A DNA stretch of 64,000 nucleotides from Fictibacillus nanhaiensis (GTDB taxonomy: Bacteria > Bacillota > Bacilli > Bacillales > Fictibacillaceae): contig JAFHKR010000039.1 in assembly GCA_017052515.1 (NCBI GenBank), forward strand, positions 682,001 through 746,000. The letters run 5' to 3'. Both the position numbers and the translations under genes were made by a program. Of this stretch, positions 8,708-15,565 are shown piece after piece. Numbering within the stretch: the first letter of the stretch is position 1; every line of letters begins with the position of its first letter. The notes under the pieces are model-generated. The model had not been told where the DNA came from and did not search any database. It worked only from the letters and a program-made list of their open reading frames with translations.

Positions 8708-8836
8708 AGTTGATTTCCGTTCCAGGTGCTCGCTTTCCGCGGGGCAGGCGGTGAGCCCCTTGCCGCTTTGCGCCCTTAAGGGTCTCACCTGACCGCCAGT
8801 CCCGCAGGAGTCTCGCACCTTGCACTCCAATCAACT
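8708..8836 (+). repeat. Dispersed palindromic intergenic repeat, copy 1
   Basis: An element of about 129 bases bounded by the 7-base terminal inverted repeat AGTTGAT/ATCAACT. Inside, AGGTGC faces GCACCT and GGCGGTGAG faces CTCACCtgaCCGCC, so most of it can fold into one long imperfect hairpin. It is clearly richer in GC than its flanks. Related copies lie at 12402-12533 (same orientation) and 56562-56689 (inverted). No ORF of a transposase is present. Confidence 0.9.
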
Positions 8837-8980
8837 GAACGTTGGAGAAAATCTAAAAAGCAATTCAATAGGAAAGTTCAAAAAAATGCTGAGTTTTTCG
8901 GAGGGTCCCTCTTTAAGTAATATTTATGCTTTCGTCCAGCGTACTTTAGAGATTGTGAATTTTAGTCCACGCTCTGAACA

Positions 8981-9008
8981 AGTCTTTAAAATAAGACTTT
9001 ATTTTAAA
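8981..9008. repeat. Overlapping AT-rich inverted repeats upstream of rimM
   Basis: AGTCTT (8981-8986) can pair with AAGACT (8993-8998), or TTTAAAATAA (8985-8994) can pair with TTATTTTAAA (8999-9008). The two hairpins share bases and exclude each other. Confidence 0.5.
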
Positions 9009-9028
9009 AGTATACATATCGAGTTTTA

Positions 9029-9037
9029 TGCTAAAAT
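9029..9037 (+). promoter_or_regulatory. Extended -10 element, candidate rimM promoter
   Basis: TGCTAAAAT about 48 bases upstream of the rimM ATG. No good -35 is seen at 17 bases. It is proposed because the terminator after khpA means rimM-trmD needs a start of its own. Confidence 0.35.
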
Positions 9038-9084
9038 TTAGATTATAAGTAACTGATTAATTTGTACGGAGGTAGTGTATCAAT

Positions 9085-9600
9085 ATGGAAAATGAATGGC
9101 TGAACGTAGGTAAGATAGTAAATACACACGGAATTAGAGGAGAAGTCAGAGTGATCTCAAGAACAGACTTTCCTGAGGAGCGCTATAAGATCGGTAACAC
9201 CTTATATGTGGATATGGGATCAGAACATATACCTGTTAAGATTGAAACGCATAGAAAGCATAAGCAATTTGATCTTTTAACATTTGAAAATCTGCATAAC
9301 ATCAATGATGTTGAACGATTTAAAGGGAATCTTCTCAGAGTGCCAAAGGACCAGTCTGTTTCGTTAGATGAAGGAGAGTTTTTCTATCATGATATTATTG
9401 GTTGCTCGGTTTTCACAGTTGAAGGTGAAGAACTAGGAAAAGTAAAAGAAATACTGTCTCCTGGAGCAAACGATGTTTGGGTAGTAAAAAGAAAAGGATT
9501 TGGTTCCGACATTCTTATCCCTTACATTCCTTCTGTTGTGAAATCAGTGGATGTGAAAGAAGCAAGGATTGTTATTGAACCTTTAGAAGGACTATTCTAA
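9085..9600 (+). CDS. rimM: Ribosome maturation factor RimM
   Basis: Assembly factor that binds S19 and the 30S head during 16S rRNA maturation. At 171 residues it has the usual two domains. The N-terminal RimM barrel starts [23 protein letters not shown]-barrel domain follows from about residue 95 ([13 protein letters not shown]), with the late motif [14 protein letters not shown]. The ATG has CGGAGGTAG upstream. The stop codon overlaps the trmD start (TAATG), which implies translational coupling. Confidence 0.97.
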   Translation: MENEWLNVGKIVNTHGIRGEVRVISRTDFPEERYKIGNTLYVDMGSEHIPVKIETHRKHKQFDLLTFENLHNINDVERFKGNLLRVPKDQSVSLDEGEFFYHDIIGCSVFTVEGEELGKVKEILSPGANDVWVVKRKGFGSDILIPYIPSVVKSVDVKEARIVIEPLEGLF

Positions 9601-10340
9601 TGAAAGTAGATGTCTTAAGCCTTTTTCCAGAAATGTTTTCCGGCGTATTTAGTCAATCGATTCTAAAAAAGGCCCAGGAAAAGAATGCTCTAGAACTTCG
9701 AGTAGTTGATTTTCGTGAGTTTTCAACCAACAAGCATCGGAATGTGGATGATTACCCATACGGAGGAGGAGCAGGCATGGTCCTTACTCCTCAGCCTTTG
9801 TTCGATGCGGTTGATCATCTAACGAAAGAGGCAGCTGTAAAGCCGAGGATCATCCTTCTATGTCCTCAAGGAGAAACGTTTACTCAGAGCAAGGCGGAAG
9901 AGTTGGCAGAAGAAGAGCATCTTATTTTCTTGTGTGGTCACTATGAGGGTTATGATGAACGCGTTAGGAAACACCTTGTGACAGATGAGATCTCAATCGG
10001 TGACTATGTGCTAACGGGTGGGGAGCTTGGGGCTATGGTAGTCATAGATGCAGTTGGGAGACTGCTTCCTAATGTTCTTGGTAAAGAAGAATCTCACCAA
10101 GAGGACTCATTTAGCACAGGCTTGTTAGAACATCCGCAATATACGAGACCTGCCGATTTTCGAGGTATGAAAGTGCCTGATGTTCTCATGTCAGGCAACC
10201 ATAAGAATATTGAGATTTGGCGTAAAAAAGAGTCTTTAAAAAGAACATATGAACGCCGCCCAGATCTATTAGAAAAAATTAATTTATCAAAAGAAGAAGA
10301 AACTTGGCTAAATGAGATAAAAGATCATAAAACAACTTGA
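9600..10340 (+). CDS. trmD: tRNA (guanine-N1)-methyltransferase TrmD
   Basis: SPOUT-class enzyme that methylates G37 of tRNAs reading CNN and similar codons, using S-adenosylmethionine, and so prevents +1 frameshifting. The 246-residue protein starts [13 protein letters not shown]. It shows the trefoil-knot elements [12 protein letters not shown] and [17 protein letters not shown], and the active-site region around [14 protein letters not shown]. The length is normal. It begins within the rimM stop codon. rplS follows after 113 bases that carry a candidate promoter and leader. Confidence 0.98.
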   Translation: MKVDVLSLFPEMFSGVFSQSILKKAQEKNALELRVVDFREFSTNKHRNVDDYPYGGGAGMVLTPQPLFDAVDHLTKEAAVKPRIILLCPQGETFTQSKAEELAEEEHLIFLCGHYEGYDERVRKHLVTDEISIGDYVLTGGELGAMVVIDAVGRLLPNVLGKEESHQEDSFSTGLLEHPQYTRPADFRGMKVPDVLMSGNHKNIEIWRKKESLKRTYERRPDLLEKINLSKEEETWLNEIKDHKTT

Positions 10341-10366
10341 ACACTGTTTGAATTGTATGGTATTAT
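10337..10366 (+). promoter_or_regulatory. Putative rplS promoter
   Basis: -35 TTGAAC overlapping the trmD stop (10337-10342), 18-base spacer, -10 TATTAT (10361-10366). It would give rplS a separate transcript whose 5' end is the L19-type leader. Confidence 0.5.
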
Positions 10367-10367
10367 A

Positions 10368-10445
10368 TTGTTTGTGGCTTATGCCCGTTTAATCCGGTGT
10401 TCCGCTGCTCTATCATTTAGCAAGAACATCCATGGGAAGGGAGGC
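10368..10445 (+). ncRNA. Ribosomal protein L19 leader (cis-regulatory)
   Basis: The 5' leader contains GGTGTTC (10396-10402) pairing with GAACATC (10424-10430), and inside it TGCT with AGCA. The single-stranded-type sequence CATGGGAAGGGAGG follows. This layout agrees with my memory of the L19 leader family described upstream of rplS in Firmicutes, thought to mediate autogenous control. A covariance-model search was not possible here. Confidence 0.65.
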
Positions 10446-10453
10446 AATAAACT

Positions 10454-10795
10454 ATGCAACAGCTTATTGCAGATCTAGCGAAAGATCAATTAAAAGATTT
10501 ACCAAAATTCCGTTCAGGTGACACTGTTCGTGTTCACGTGAAAGTAATCGAGGGTACTCGTGAGCGTATCCAGCTTTTTGAAGGTGTAGTTATCAAGAAG
10601 CGTGGATCAGGAATTTCTGAAACGTTTACTGTTCGTAAAATTTCTTATGGTGTTGGAGTGGAGCGTGCGTTCCCATTACATTCACCGAAGATCGCGAACC
10701 TTGAAGTAGTTCGTCGTGGTAAAGTTCGTCGTGCGAAGCTATACTACCTACGTGCACTTCGTGGTAAAGCAGCTCGTATTAAAGAAATTCGCTAA
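10454..10795 (+). CDS. rplS: 50S ribosomal protein L19
   Basis: Large-subunit protein at the interface with the 30S subunit. The 113-residue sequence shows the L19 blocks [26 protein letters not shown] and [35 protein letters not shown]. The ATG follows AAGGGAGGC. It has a structured leader upstream and a strong terminator downstream, so it can be expressed as a single-gene unit. Confidence 0.98.
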   Translation: MQQLIADLAKDQLKDLPKFRSGDTVRVHVKVIEGTRERIQLFEGVVIKKRGSGISETFTVRKISYGVGVERAFPLHSPKIANLEVVRRGKVRRAKLYYLRALRGKAARIKEIR

Positions 10796-10804
10796 TAATT
10801 CTCG

Positions 10805-10835
10805 AAAGGAGCTTGACTTATTCAAGCTCCTTTTT
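10805..10835 (+). terminator. Terminator after rplS
   Basis: A perfect 12-base stem, AAAGGAGCTTGA with TCAAGCTCCTTT, has a short loop and ends in a T-run. Confidence 0.92.
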
Positions 10836-10880
10836 CCATATTATAAGTAAGGAATTTCTAAGAGATGGTGAGGATTAAGA

Positions 10881-11432
10881 ATGGCACGTACAAAAAACGA
10901 AACGTGGGAATGGATTAAAGCATTAGCGGCAGCCTTATTATTAGCAGGAATCATCAGATTTTTTCTTTTCGCACCTGTAGTGGTTGATGGACAATCTATG
11001 ATGCCAACTCTGCACAATGGAGATCGACTGATCGTGAACAAGTTTTCATATGTGATTGGCGATCCCAAAAGATTCGATATTGTTGTCTTCCATGCAACCG
11101 AAGAAAAAGATTACATAAAAAGAGTAATCGGTTTACCTGGAGATACGATCGAATATAAAGACGATACTTTATATGTGAATGGTAAGCAGGTAAAAGAAGA
11201 ATATTTAGAAGCGTATAAAAAGAAAACAAAAGACGGAAACTTCACTTATGATTTTAAGTTGCTTGAAGTAACGGGTAAGCAAAAGGTTCCTCAAGGTCAG
11301 CTATTTGTATTAGGTGATAACCGAAGAAATTCTCAGGACAGCCGAAATATTGGAACTGTTGATGACGATACGATTTTGGGTAAAGCATCTTTCCGTTTCT
11401 GGCCGTTAAAGGATATTGGATTTGTAAAGTAG
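10881..11432 (+). CDS. lepB: Type I signal peptidase
   Basis: Membrane-bound serine peptidase that removes signal peptides from exported pre-proteins on the outer face of the cytoplasmic membrane. The 183-residue protein is of the Gram-positive SipS type. It has a short N-terminal cytoplasmic part, one membrane segment at about residues 13-31, the nucleophile Ser39 in GQSMMPTL, the general base Lys80 in YIKRVIGLPGD, and box E GDNRRNSQDSR near 155. The ATG follows GGTGAGG. In B. subtilis the genes rplS and rbgA are adjacent, so lepB is an addition at this point; other bacilli place a signal peptidase here as far as I recall. rbgA starts 12 bases after it. Confidence 0.95.
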   Translation: MARTKNETWEWIKALAAALLLAGIIRFFLFAPVVVDGQSMMPTLHNGDRLIVNKFSYVIGDPKRFDIVVFHATEEKDYIKRVIGLPGDTIEYKDDTLYVNGKQVKEEYLEAYKKKTKDGNFTYDFKLLEVTGKQKVPQGQLFVLGDNRRNSQDSRNIGTVDDDTILGKASFRFWPLKDIGFVK

Positions 11433-11444
11433 GGTGAAGAAAAC

Positions 11445-12308
11445 ATGACCATTCAATGGTTTCCTGGACATATGGCCAAAGCGCGCCGGGAAATAACTGA
11501 AAAACTCAAGATGATCGATGTCGTTTTTGAGTTAGTAGATGCTAGAATTCCACTAGCCTCAAGAAATCCTATGATCGATGAAATTCTGGATCAGAAACCT
11601 CGTATTGTGCTTTTGAACAAAGCTGATCTGGCAGATCCAAAAGTAACATCGATGTGGGAAAGTTATTTTTCTGAAAAAGGAATCCCATCTCTTGCTATAA
11701 ATTCGCAAGATGGTAAAGGGATTAAAAAAATTGAACCGCTTGCTCATGAGCTAGTAAAAGAAAAGTTCGATAAGATGAGAGCAAAAGGAATCGTTAAACC
11801 ACGTGCGGTTCGAGCATTGATTGTTGGTATACCTAACGTTGGTAAGTCAACGATCATCAACCGTATGGCTGGCAAAAACATTGCTGTAACAGGGGATAAG
11901 CCTGGTGTAACGAAAAAGCAGCAATGGATCAAAGCAGGTAAGACATTAGAATTATTAGATACTCCAGGGATTCTGTGGCCAAAATTTGAAGACCAGTCAA
12001 TCGGTTTGAAATTAGCAGTTACTGGAGCGATTAAAGAAACACTCTTTGATTTTACAGAAGTCGTCTTATATGCGATTAAATATTTAAAAGAGCACTACGA
12101 AGAGCGTTTAGTGGAACGATACAAGCTGTCTGAGATTCCAGATGACTCGCTGCCCCTTTTCGAAGAGATCGGAAAGAAACGTGGGTGTATGATGAGTGGC
12201 GGAGAAGTAGATCTTGAAAAGACTGCTGAGATTGTGTTGCGAGACCTTCGAGCAGAAAAGCTAGGACGCTTGTCTTATGAGCGCCCAAATGAGTTTGAAA
12301 TTAAATAG
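11445..12308 (+). CDS. rbgA: Ribosome biogenesis GTPase RbgA (YlqF)
   Basis: Circularly permuted GTPase essential for late 50S assembly in B. subtilis. The 287 residues show the permuted order G4-G1-G3: NKADL near 58, then P-loop GIPNVGKST near 128, then DTPGILWPK near 172. The N-terminus [14 protein letters not shown] is a family signature. A helical C-terminal domain contacts rRNA in known members. The ATG follows GGGTGAAG. It is probably co-transcribed with lepB and ends at a terminator. Confidence 0.96.
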   Translation: MTIQWFPGHMAKARREITEKLKMIDVVFELVDARIPLASRNPMIDEILDQKPRIVLLNKADLADPKVTSMWESYFSEKGIPSLAINSQDGKGIKKIEPLAHELVKEKFDKMRAKGIVKPRAVRALIVGIPNVGKSTIINRMAGKNIAVTGDKPGVTKKQQWIKAGKTLELLDTPGILWPKFEDQSIGLKLAVTGAIKETLFDFTEVVLYAIKYLKEHYEERLVERYKLSEIPDDSLPLFEEIGKKRGCMMSGGEVDLEKTAEIVLRDLRAEKLGRLSYERPNEFEIK

Positions 12309-12317
12309 TGAAAACCG

Positions 12318-12346
12318 AACAGGCGCTGATGAAAGTGCCTGTTTTT
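12318..12346 (+). terminator. Terminator after rbgA
   Basis: AACAGGC pairs with GCCTGTT across a short spacer and is followed by a T-run. Confidence 0.75.
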
Positions 12347-12642
12347 AAAATTTCCGGGCTTTCTAAAAGTCTTTCTGAAGACAAAGTTGCTCTTTGGAAG
12401 TGGTTGATCTCCGTTTCAGGTTGCTCGCTTTCCGGGGGGCGTGCGGTGAGCCACCTCGCCGCTTTGCGCCCTTAGGTGTCTCACCTGTCCCGCTGATCCC
12501 CCAGGAGTCTCGCACCTTACACTCCAATCAACTTGTCAACGATGCTCATAAAGAATAAGCAAAAGTTACAATCTATTATGAAATAGCTTCTAAAAAGTAC
12601 TTATATAAAACCGATAATACATACATAAAGAGCGTGATAAAT
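12347..12642. other. Intergenic stretch rbgA-rnhB
   Basis: About 300 bases. The main content is copy 2 of the dispersed palindromic repeat (12402-12533). The rest is AT-rich and precedes rnhB. It has TATAAA- and TAATAC-like hexamers but no convincing -35. Confidence 0.6.
12402..12533 (+). repeat. Dispersed palindromic intergenic repeat, copy 2
   Basis: Same plan and orientation as the copy at 8708-8836. Shared blocks include GCTCGCTTTCCG, GCGGTGAGCC, GCCGCTTTGCGCCCTTA, TCTCACCTG and AGGAGTCTCGCACCTT. The ends are GGTTGAT and ATCAACT. It lies just after a terminator and between two genes on the + strand. Confidence 0.9.
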
Positions 12643-13428
12643 ATGAAACTGTCGATAAAAGAATGGGAACAAAAATTAAAAGCTTGTGAAGATACTGAAT
12701 TAGTATCTCTACTGAAAATCCTCTCTGAAGATGAAAGATTAGGTGCAAAAAAGTTATTCCAAACCTTCTCCAAACGCTTACAGCGAGAAGAAGCTGAGAG
12801 AACGAGACTGAAGTTAATGCATACTTACGAAGAGCAATGCCAAAGACAGGGTAAAACTTTGATCGCGGGTGTAGATGAAGTTGGCCGTGGACCGTTAGCT
12901 GGTCCTGTCGTTGCTGCTGCCGTTATTTTACCTCTAGGGTATATGTTACCTGGGGTCAATGATTCTAAAAAGTTATCTGAGAAAAAAAGAGATGCCCTTT
13001 ATGAGATCATTTTGAAGGATGCGATTTCCTACAGTGTCCATTTAGTGCAACCAGATCAGATCGACACGATCAACATCTATCAAGCATCTAAGTTAGCGAT
13101 GACAGAAGCGGTGTGCTCGCTGAATGTTACTCCAGATCAGCTTTTAATTGATGCTATGGAAGTTCCTTTAGCGATTGATCAATTAAAAATAATAAAAGGT
13201 GATGAGAAGAGTATTTCTATCGCAGCTGCATCGATCGTTGCAAAGGTTACAAGAGATCGATATATGCAGGAGCTACATGAAAAATATCCTCAATATGGAC
13301 TGAATTCAAATATGGGTTATGGAACGAAGGAACATCTACACGCACTTCAGCAGTTCGGCCCAACAGACATTCATCGTCGATCATTTAGTCCGGTAGGAGA
13401 ACTTATTAAACTTACAGGAAGTGATTAA
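12643..13428 (+). CDS. rnhB: Ribonuclease HII
   Basis: Removes RNA from RNA-DNA hybrids and nicks at misincorporated ribonucleotides. The protein of about 261 residues has a helical N-terminal extension of some 70 residues, as in Bacillus RNase HII, then the catalytic core. The core starts IAGVDEVGRGPLAGPVVAAAV with the Asp-Glu active site; LIDAM and SIAAASIVAKVTRD follow. The open frame also allows GTG at 12634. AAAGAG fits the ATG at 12643 better, because it lies too close to the GTG. The 3' end overlaps the next gene by 8 bases. Confidence 0.95.
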   Translation: MKLSIKEWEQKLKACEDTELVSLLKILSEDERLGAKKLFQTFSKRLQREEAERTRLKLMHTYEEQCQRQGKTLIAGVDEVGRGPLAGPVVAAAVILPLGYMLPGVNDSKKLSEKKRDALYEIILKDAISYSVHLVQPDQIDTINIYQASKLAMTEAVCSLNVTPDQLLIDAMEVPLAIDQLKIIKGDEKSISIAAASIVAKVTRDRYMQELHEKYPQYGLNSNMGYGTKEHLHALQQFGPTDIHRRSFSPVGELIKLTGSD

Positions 13429-14887
13429 CCTGTTACAAATCAATCAGATTAATGGTAAACCGTTAAACCCGTCTAGACCATTGGATGAACCTTTACTAAT
13501 AAAGCTTAATCAGTTCATATCTGCAAGAATTTTAGAAATTTTTCCTGATCAAACAGCGAAGGTTCAATATAACGGTTCAACACTTCATGCGAAATTAGAA
13601 GCGCCTTTAATCAAAGGGGAAAACTATCTATTCGAAGTGTCTGAGAAGAACGGTGCGATCTATTTAAAAAAGATGGACTTAGATCCCGTTAAGTCTACTT
13701 CAGAACAGATCTTATCGAGATGGAGCCTTCCAGCATCTGATCTAAACAAAAAAGCAATTGATTTTGCTGTTATAGAAAAGTTACCTTTATTAAAAGAGAA
13801 CATTAAAGTCATTTCAGAGATTTTAAAACATACGAACGCGTTGCCTTTTCATGAAAAAAAAGCAGTTGTTCAGCGAATGATGGAGCTTCAACTGCCTCCA
13901 AAGCAAGAAATCATCCAAGCAGTGACTTTTAGTCTAAAAAGCAGTACAGGTTCAAGTGATGAATTCAAACAGCTCTATGAGTCTCTCTTACCCTTTATTC
14001 ATAAAGATAAAGCTGTTTCGAAAACAGTAGAGCTAATAAAAGATCTCTATGTATTTAAAGGTAACGAGGGAAGTAAGGAACAGGCTCCAATTCTAGATAG
14101 AGTGCGAAGTATGGATTTGAAGAACACACCAGAAATAGTTATGCCATCGAATGGGAAACTTCCAGATCCAATAAAGGTTCAATTGGGTATAAAGGATGGT
14201 CAAGAAAACATATCAGGCTTTTTAAAAGACGATGGAATGAAGGTTTCTAAAGAAACAAATCTGAACCCATCACAAGAATTTATAACAGCTGCAAAAAAGT
14301 GGCTAGTGAAATCCGGTCTATTGCATGAAAAAAACATTATTTTAGATCCGGTGCAACTTAAACAAACAGAAACGTTAAAATCACAACTACTATACCTGCA
14401 ACAGAACGCTGACCGTCTAGAGCTGCCTGAGATCATCCAACAAAAAACAGAACAAGCGTTGAGTAAACTAACTGGTCAGCAGTTACAAAACTTACAGAGT
14501 AACGAGAATATGCAGCAATTTGTTCTTCATATACCGTTTAGCCAATCAGAAAATCCGAAAGAGATGACTGTTCGTTGGGAAAGTAAAAAGCAAGATGGGA
14601 AAGGGCTCGATCCAGATCATTGCAGGATGCTATTTTGGTTAGAGATGAAGCATCTAAAAGATATAGCTTTAGATGTGCAGATTCAGAACAGGATCGTTTC
14701 ATTAAAAGTTTTCCATTCGCATCCATCATCCATCGAAAAATTTTCAGAACCGTTGTTGAATACGTTAAAGGCAAGCATGAAGAACATGAATTATACGCTA
14801 TCTTCCGTTACATTCAGTTCTCAAAACGAAAAGATTAAAAATAACGAGACATCTATCTCATATAAAGGATTGGATCTAAGAGTATGA
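13421..14887 (+). CDS. YlqG-like protein with FliK-like C-terminal domain
   Basis: A 488-residue protein that occupies the position of B. subtilis ylqG. It has a long, polar, low-conservation N-terminal two thirds. The C-terminal segment of about 100 residues, from about 390 (RMLFWLEMKHLKDIALDVQIQ), has the same spacing of L-x-x-L-x-x-I, alternating beta residues and a closing helix as the hook-length-control domain of FliK. Function is unproven. The next gene resembles the FlhB C-domain that FliK contacts, which supports the reading. The start is GTG overlapping the rnhB stop region; no well-spaced ribosome-binding site is visible, so coupling to rnhB translation is likely. Confidence 0.65.
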   Translation: MINLLQINQINGKPLNPSRPLDEPLLIKLNQFISARILEIFPDQTAKVQYNGSTLHAKLEAPLIKGENYLFEVSEKNGAIYLKKMDLDPVKSTSEQILSRWSLPASDLNKKAIDFAVIEKLPLLKENIKVISEILKHTNALPFHEKKAVVQRMMELQLPPKQEIIQAVTFSLKSSTGSSDEFKQLYESLLPFIHKDKAVSKTVELIKDLYVFKGNEGSKEQAPILDRVRSMDLKNTPEIVMPSNGKLPDPIKVQLGIKDGQENISGFLKDDGMKVSKETNLNPSQEFITAAKKWLVKSGLLHEKNIILDPVQLKQTETLKSQLLYLQQNADRLELPEIIQQKTEQALSKLTGQQLQNLQSNENMQQFVLHIPFSQSENPKEMTVRWESKKQDGKGLDPDHCRMLFWLEMKHLKDIALDVQIQNRIVSLKVFHSHPSSIEKFSEPLLNTLKASMKNMNYTLSSVTFSSQNEKIKNNETSISYKGLDLRV

Positions 14888-15159
14888 GTGATCGTAAAAA
14901 AGAAGCTGTGGCTTTAAAGTACAATCCCCTCGAATCGACCTCGCCGGTTGTGATTGCAAAGGGGAAAGGGGAAACAGCAGAGCGTATTCTTAAATCGGCA
15001 GAAAATCATAACATTCCGATACAGGAAGATCCCTCATTAGTCCATTTATTATCGAAGCTAGAGATCGAAGAGAGTATTCCTGAAGAATTATATGAAGTGG
15101 TAGCTGAACTTTTCGCTTTTATCTATCACCTGGATAAAGAAGCGGGAAAAACTACATAA
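14884..15159 (+). CDS. FlhB C-terminal-domain homologue (YlqH/FlhX type)
   Basis: A soluble protein of 91 residues matching the cytoplasmic end of the export-gate protein FlhB. AVALKYNPLESTSPVVIAKGKGE lines up with AICLKYDDNSMDAPVVVAKGVD of this genome's own FlhB (41915-42994). PEELYEVVAELFAFIYHLDK lines up with PEDLFKAVAEILAFVYRVKK. It lacks the membrane domain and the self-cleaving NPTH motif, and its sequence begins close to where cleaved FlhB would begin. Stand-alone FlhB C-domain proteins (FlhX/YlqH) are known in other bacteria. It starts within the last codons of the FliK-like gene (ATGA overlap). Confidence 0.88.
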   Translation: MSDRKKEAVALKYNPLESTSPVVIAKGKGETAERILKSAENHNIPIQEDPSLVHLLSKLEIEESIPEELYEVVAELFAFIYHLDKEAGKTT

Positions 15160-15205
15160 ATGTCATTGAAACGGGGCATTCCTATCTTAAAAGGAGTGTG
15201 TTTTA

Positions 15206-15364
15206 ATGCCTAAAAATAAATTAGTTGTACAACAATCCGAGCAACTAGTGAACCAGTTTAAAGAAGAGATGGCTGAAGAGTTTGGCATGTACCGTTCAGC
15301 AGCCGAATCTGAAGCGATAACACCTAAAATTATCAAAAAACAGAAAAACGAAAAAAACAAATGA
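15206..15364 (+). CDS. Short SASP-like protein (alpha/beta-type small acid-soluble spore protein relative)
   Basis: A 52-residue frame with AAAGGAG nine bases before its ATG. MPKNKLVVQQSEQLVNQFK followed by EEMAEEFGMY resembles the first half of alpha/beta SASPs (NKLLVPGAEQALDQFKxEIAxEFGV), including the E-x-x-x-E-F stretch cut by the germination protease. The second SASP half (the GGxITKRLV region) is replaced by a lysine-rich tail with a faint echo, ITPKIIKKQ. It may be a minor spore protein or a diverged relic that no longer coats DNA. It is preceded by the FlhX-like gene and followed by two hairpins. Confidence 0.7.
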   Translation: MPKNKLVVQQSEQLVNQFKEEMAEEFGMYRSAAESEAITPKIIKKQKNEKNK

Positions 15365-15376
15365 AATAAGAAGGTC

Positions 15377-15401
15377 TTTTCGTTCTTAAAGAGAACGAAA
15401 A
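15377..15401 (+). terminator. Hairpin after the SASP-like gene
   Basis: TTTTCGTTCT pairs perfectly with AGAACGAAAA around a 5-base loop. No T-run follows, so it may be an RNA-stabilising hairpin rather than a terminator. Confidence 0.55.
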
Positions 15402-15408
15402 AGCGTTG

Positions 15409-15446
15409 AAACCAAAGTCATTTTAAAATGATTTTGGTTTTTTATT
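15409..15446 (+). terminator. Terminator before sucC
   Basis: AAACCAAAGTCATTTT pairs with AAAATGATTTTGGTTT (one mismatch) and is followed by a T-run. It separates the SASP-like gene from the sucCD promoter. Confidence 0.85.
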
Positions 15447-15489
15447 TTGGTTAAAAAGCTGTATGCGCTTGCAATTTTCTGAAGAATAG

Positions 15490-15518
15490 TAGACATAATA
15501 GACTAGGTCTTATACAAT
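15490..15518 (+). promoter_or_regulatory. Putative sigma-A promoter of sucCD
   Basis: -35 TAGACA (15490-15495), 17-base spacer, -10 TACAAT (15513-15518), 47 bases before the sucC start. Confidence 0.55.
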
Positions 15519-15565
15519 GATAACGGTACTTTAAGTTTTCACCATGATAGGAGGATGGAGAGTAA

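Larger units (their letters stand above)
8662..9084. other. Intergenic stretch khpA-rimM
   Basis: About 420 bases without a supported gene. It contains one copy of the dispersed palindromic repeat (8708-8836), an AT-rich hairpin pair (8981-9008) and an extended -10 element (9029-9037). A 73-codon frame at 8820-9041 starts inside the repeat, has no matching ribosome-binding site and resembles nothing I know. Confidence 0.6.

Noticed and set aside
8628-8834. 68-codon - strand ORF over repeat copy 1
   Set aside because: Composition reflects the GC-rich repeat; no start signal.
8820-9041. 73-codon + strand ORF between khpA and rimM
   Set aside because: It begins inside the palindromic repeat, has no ribosome-binding site and no recognisable protein pattern.
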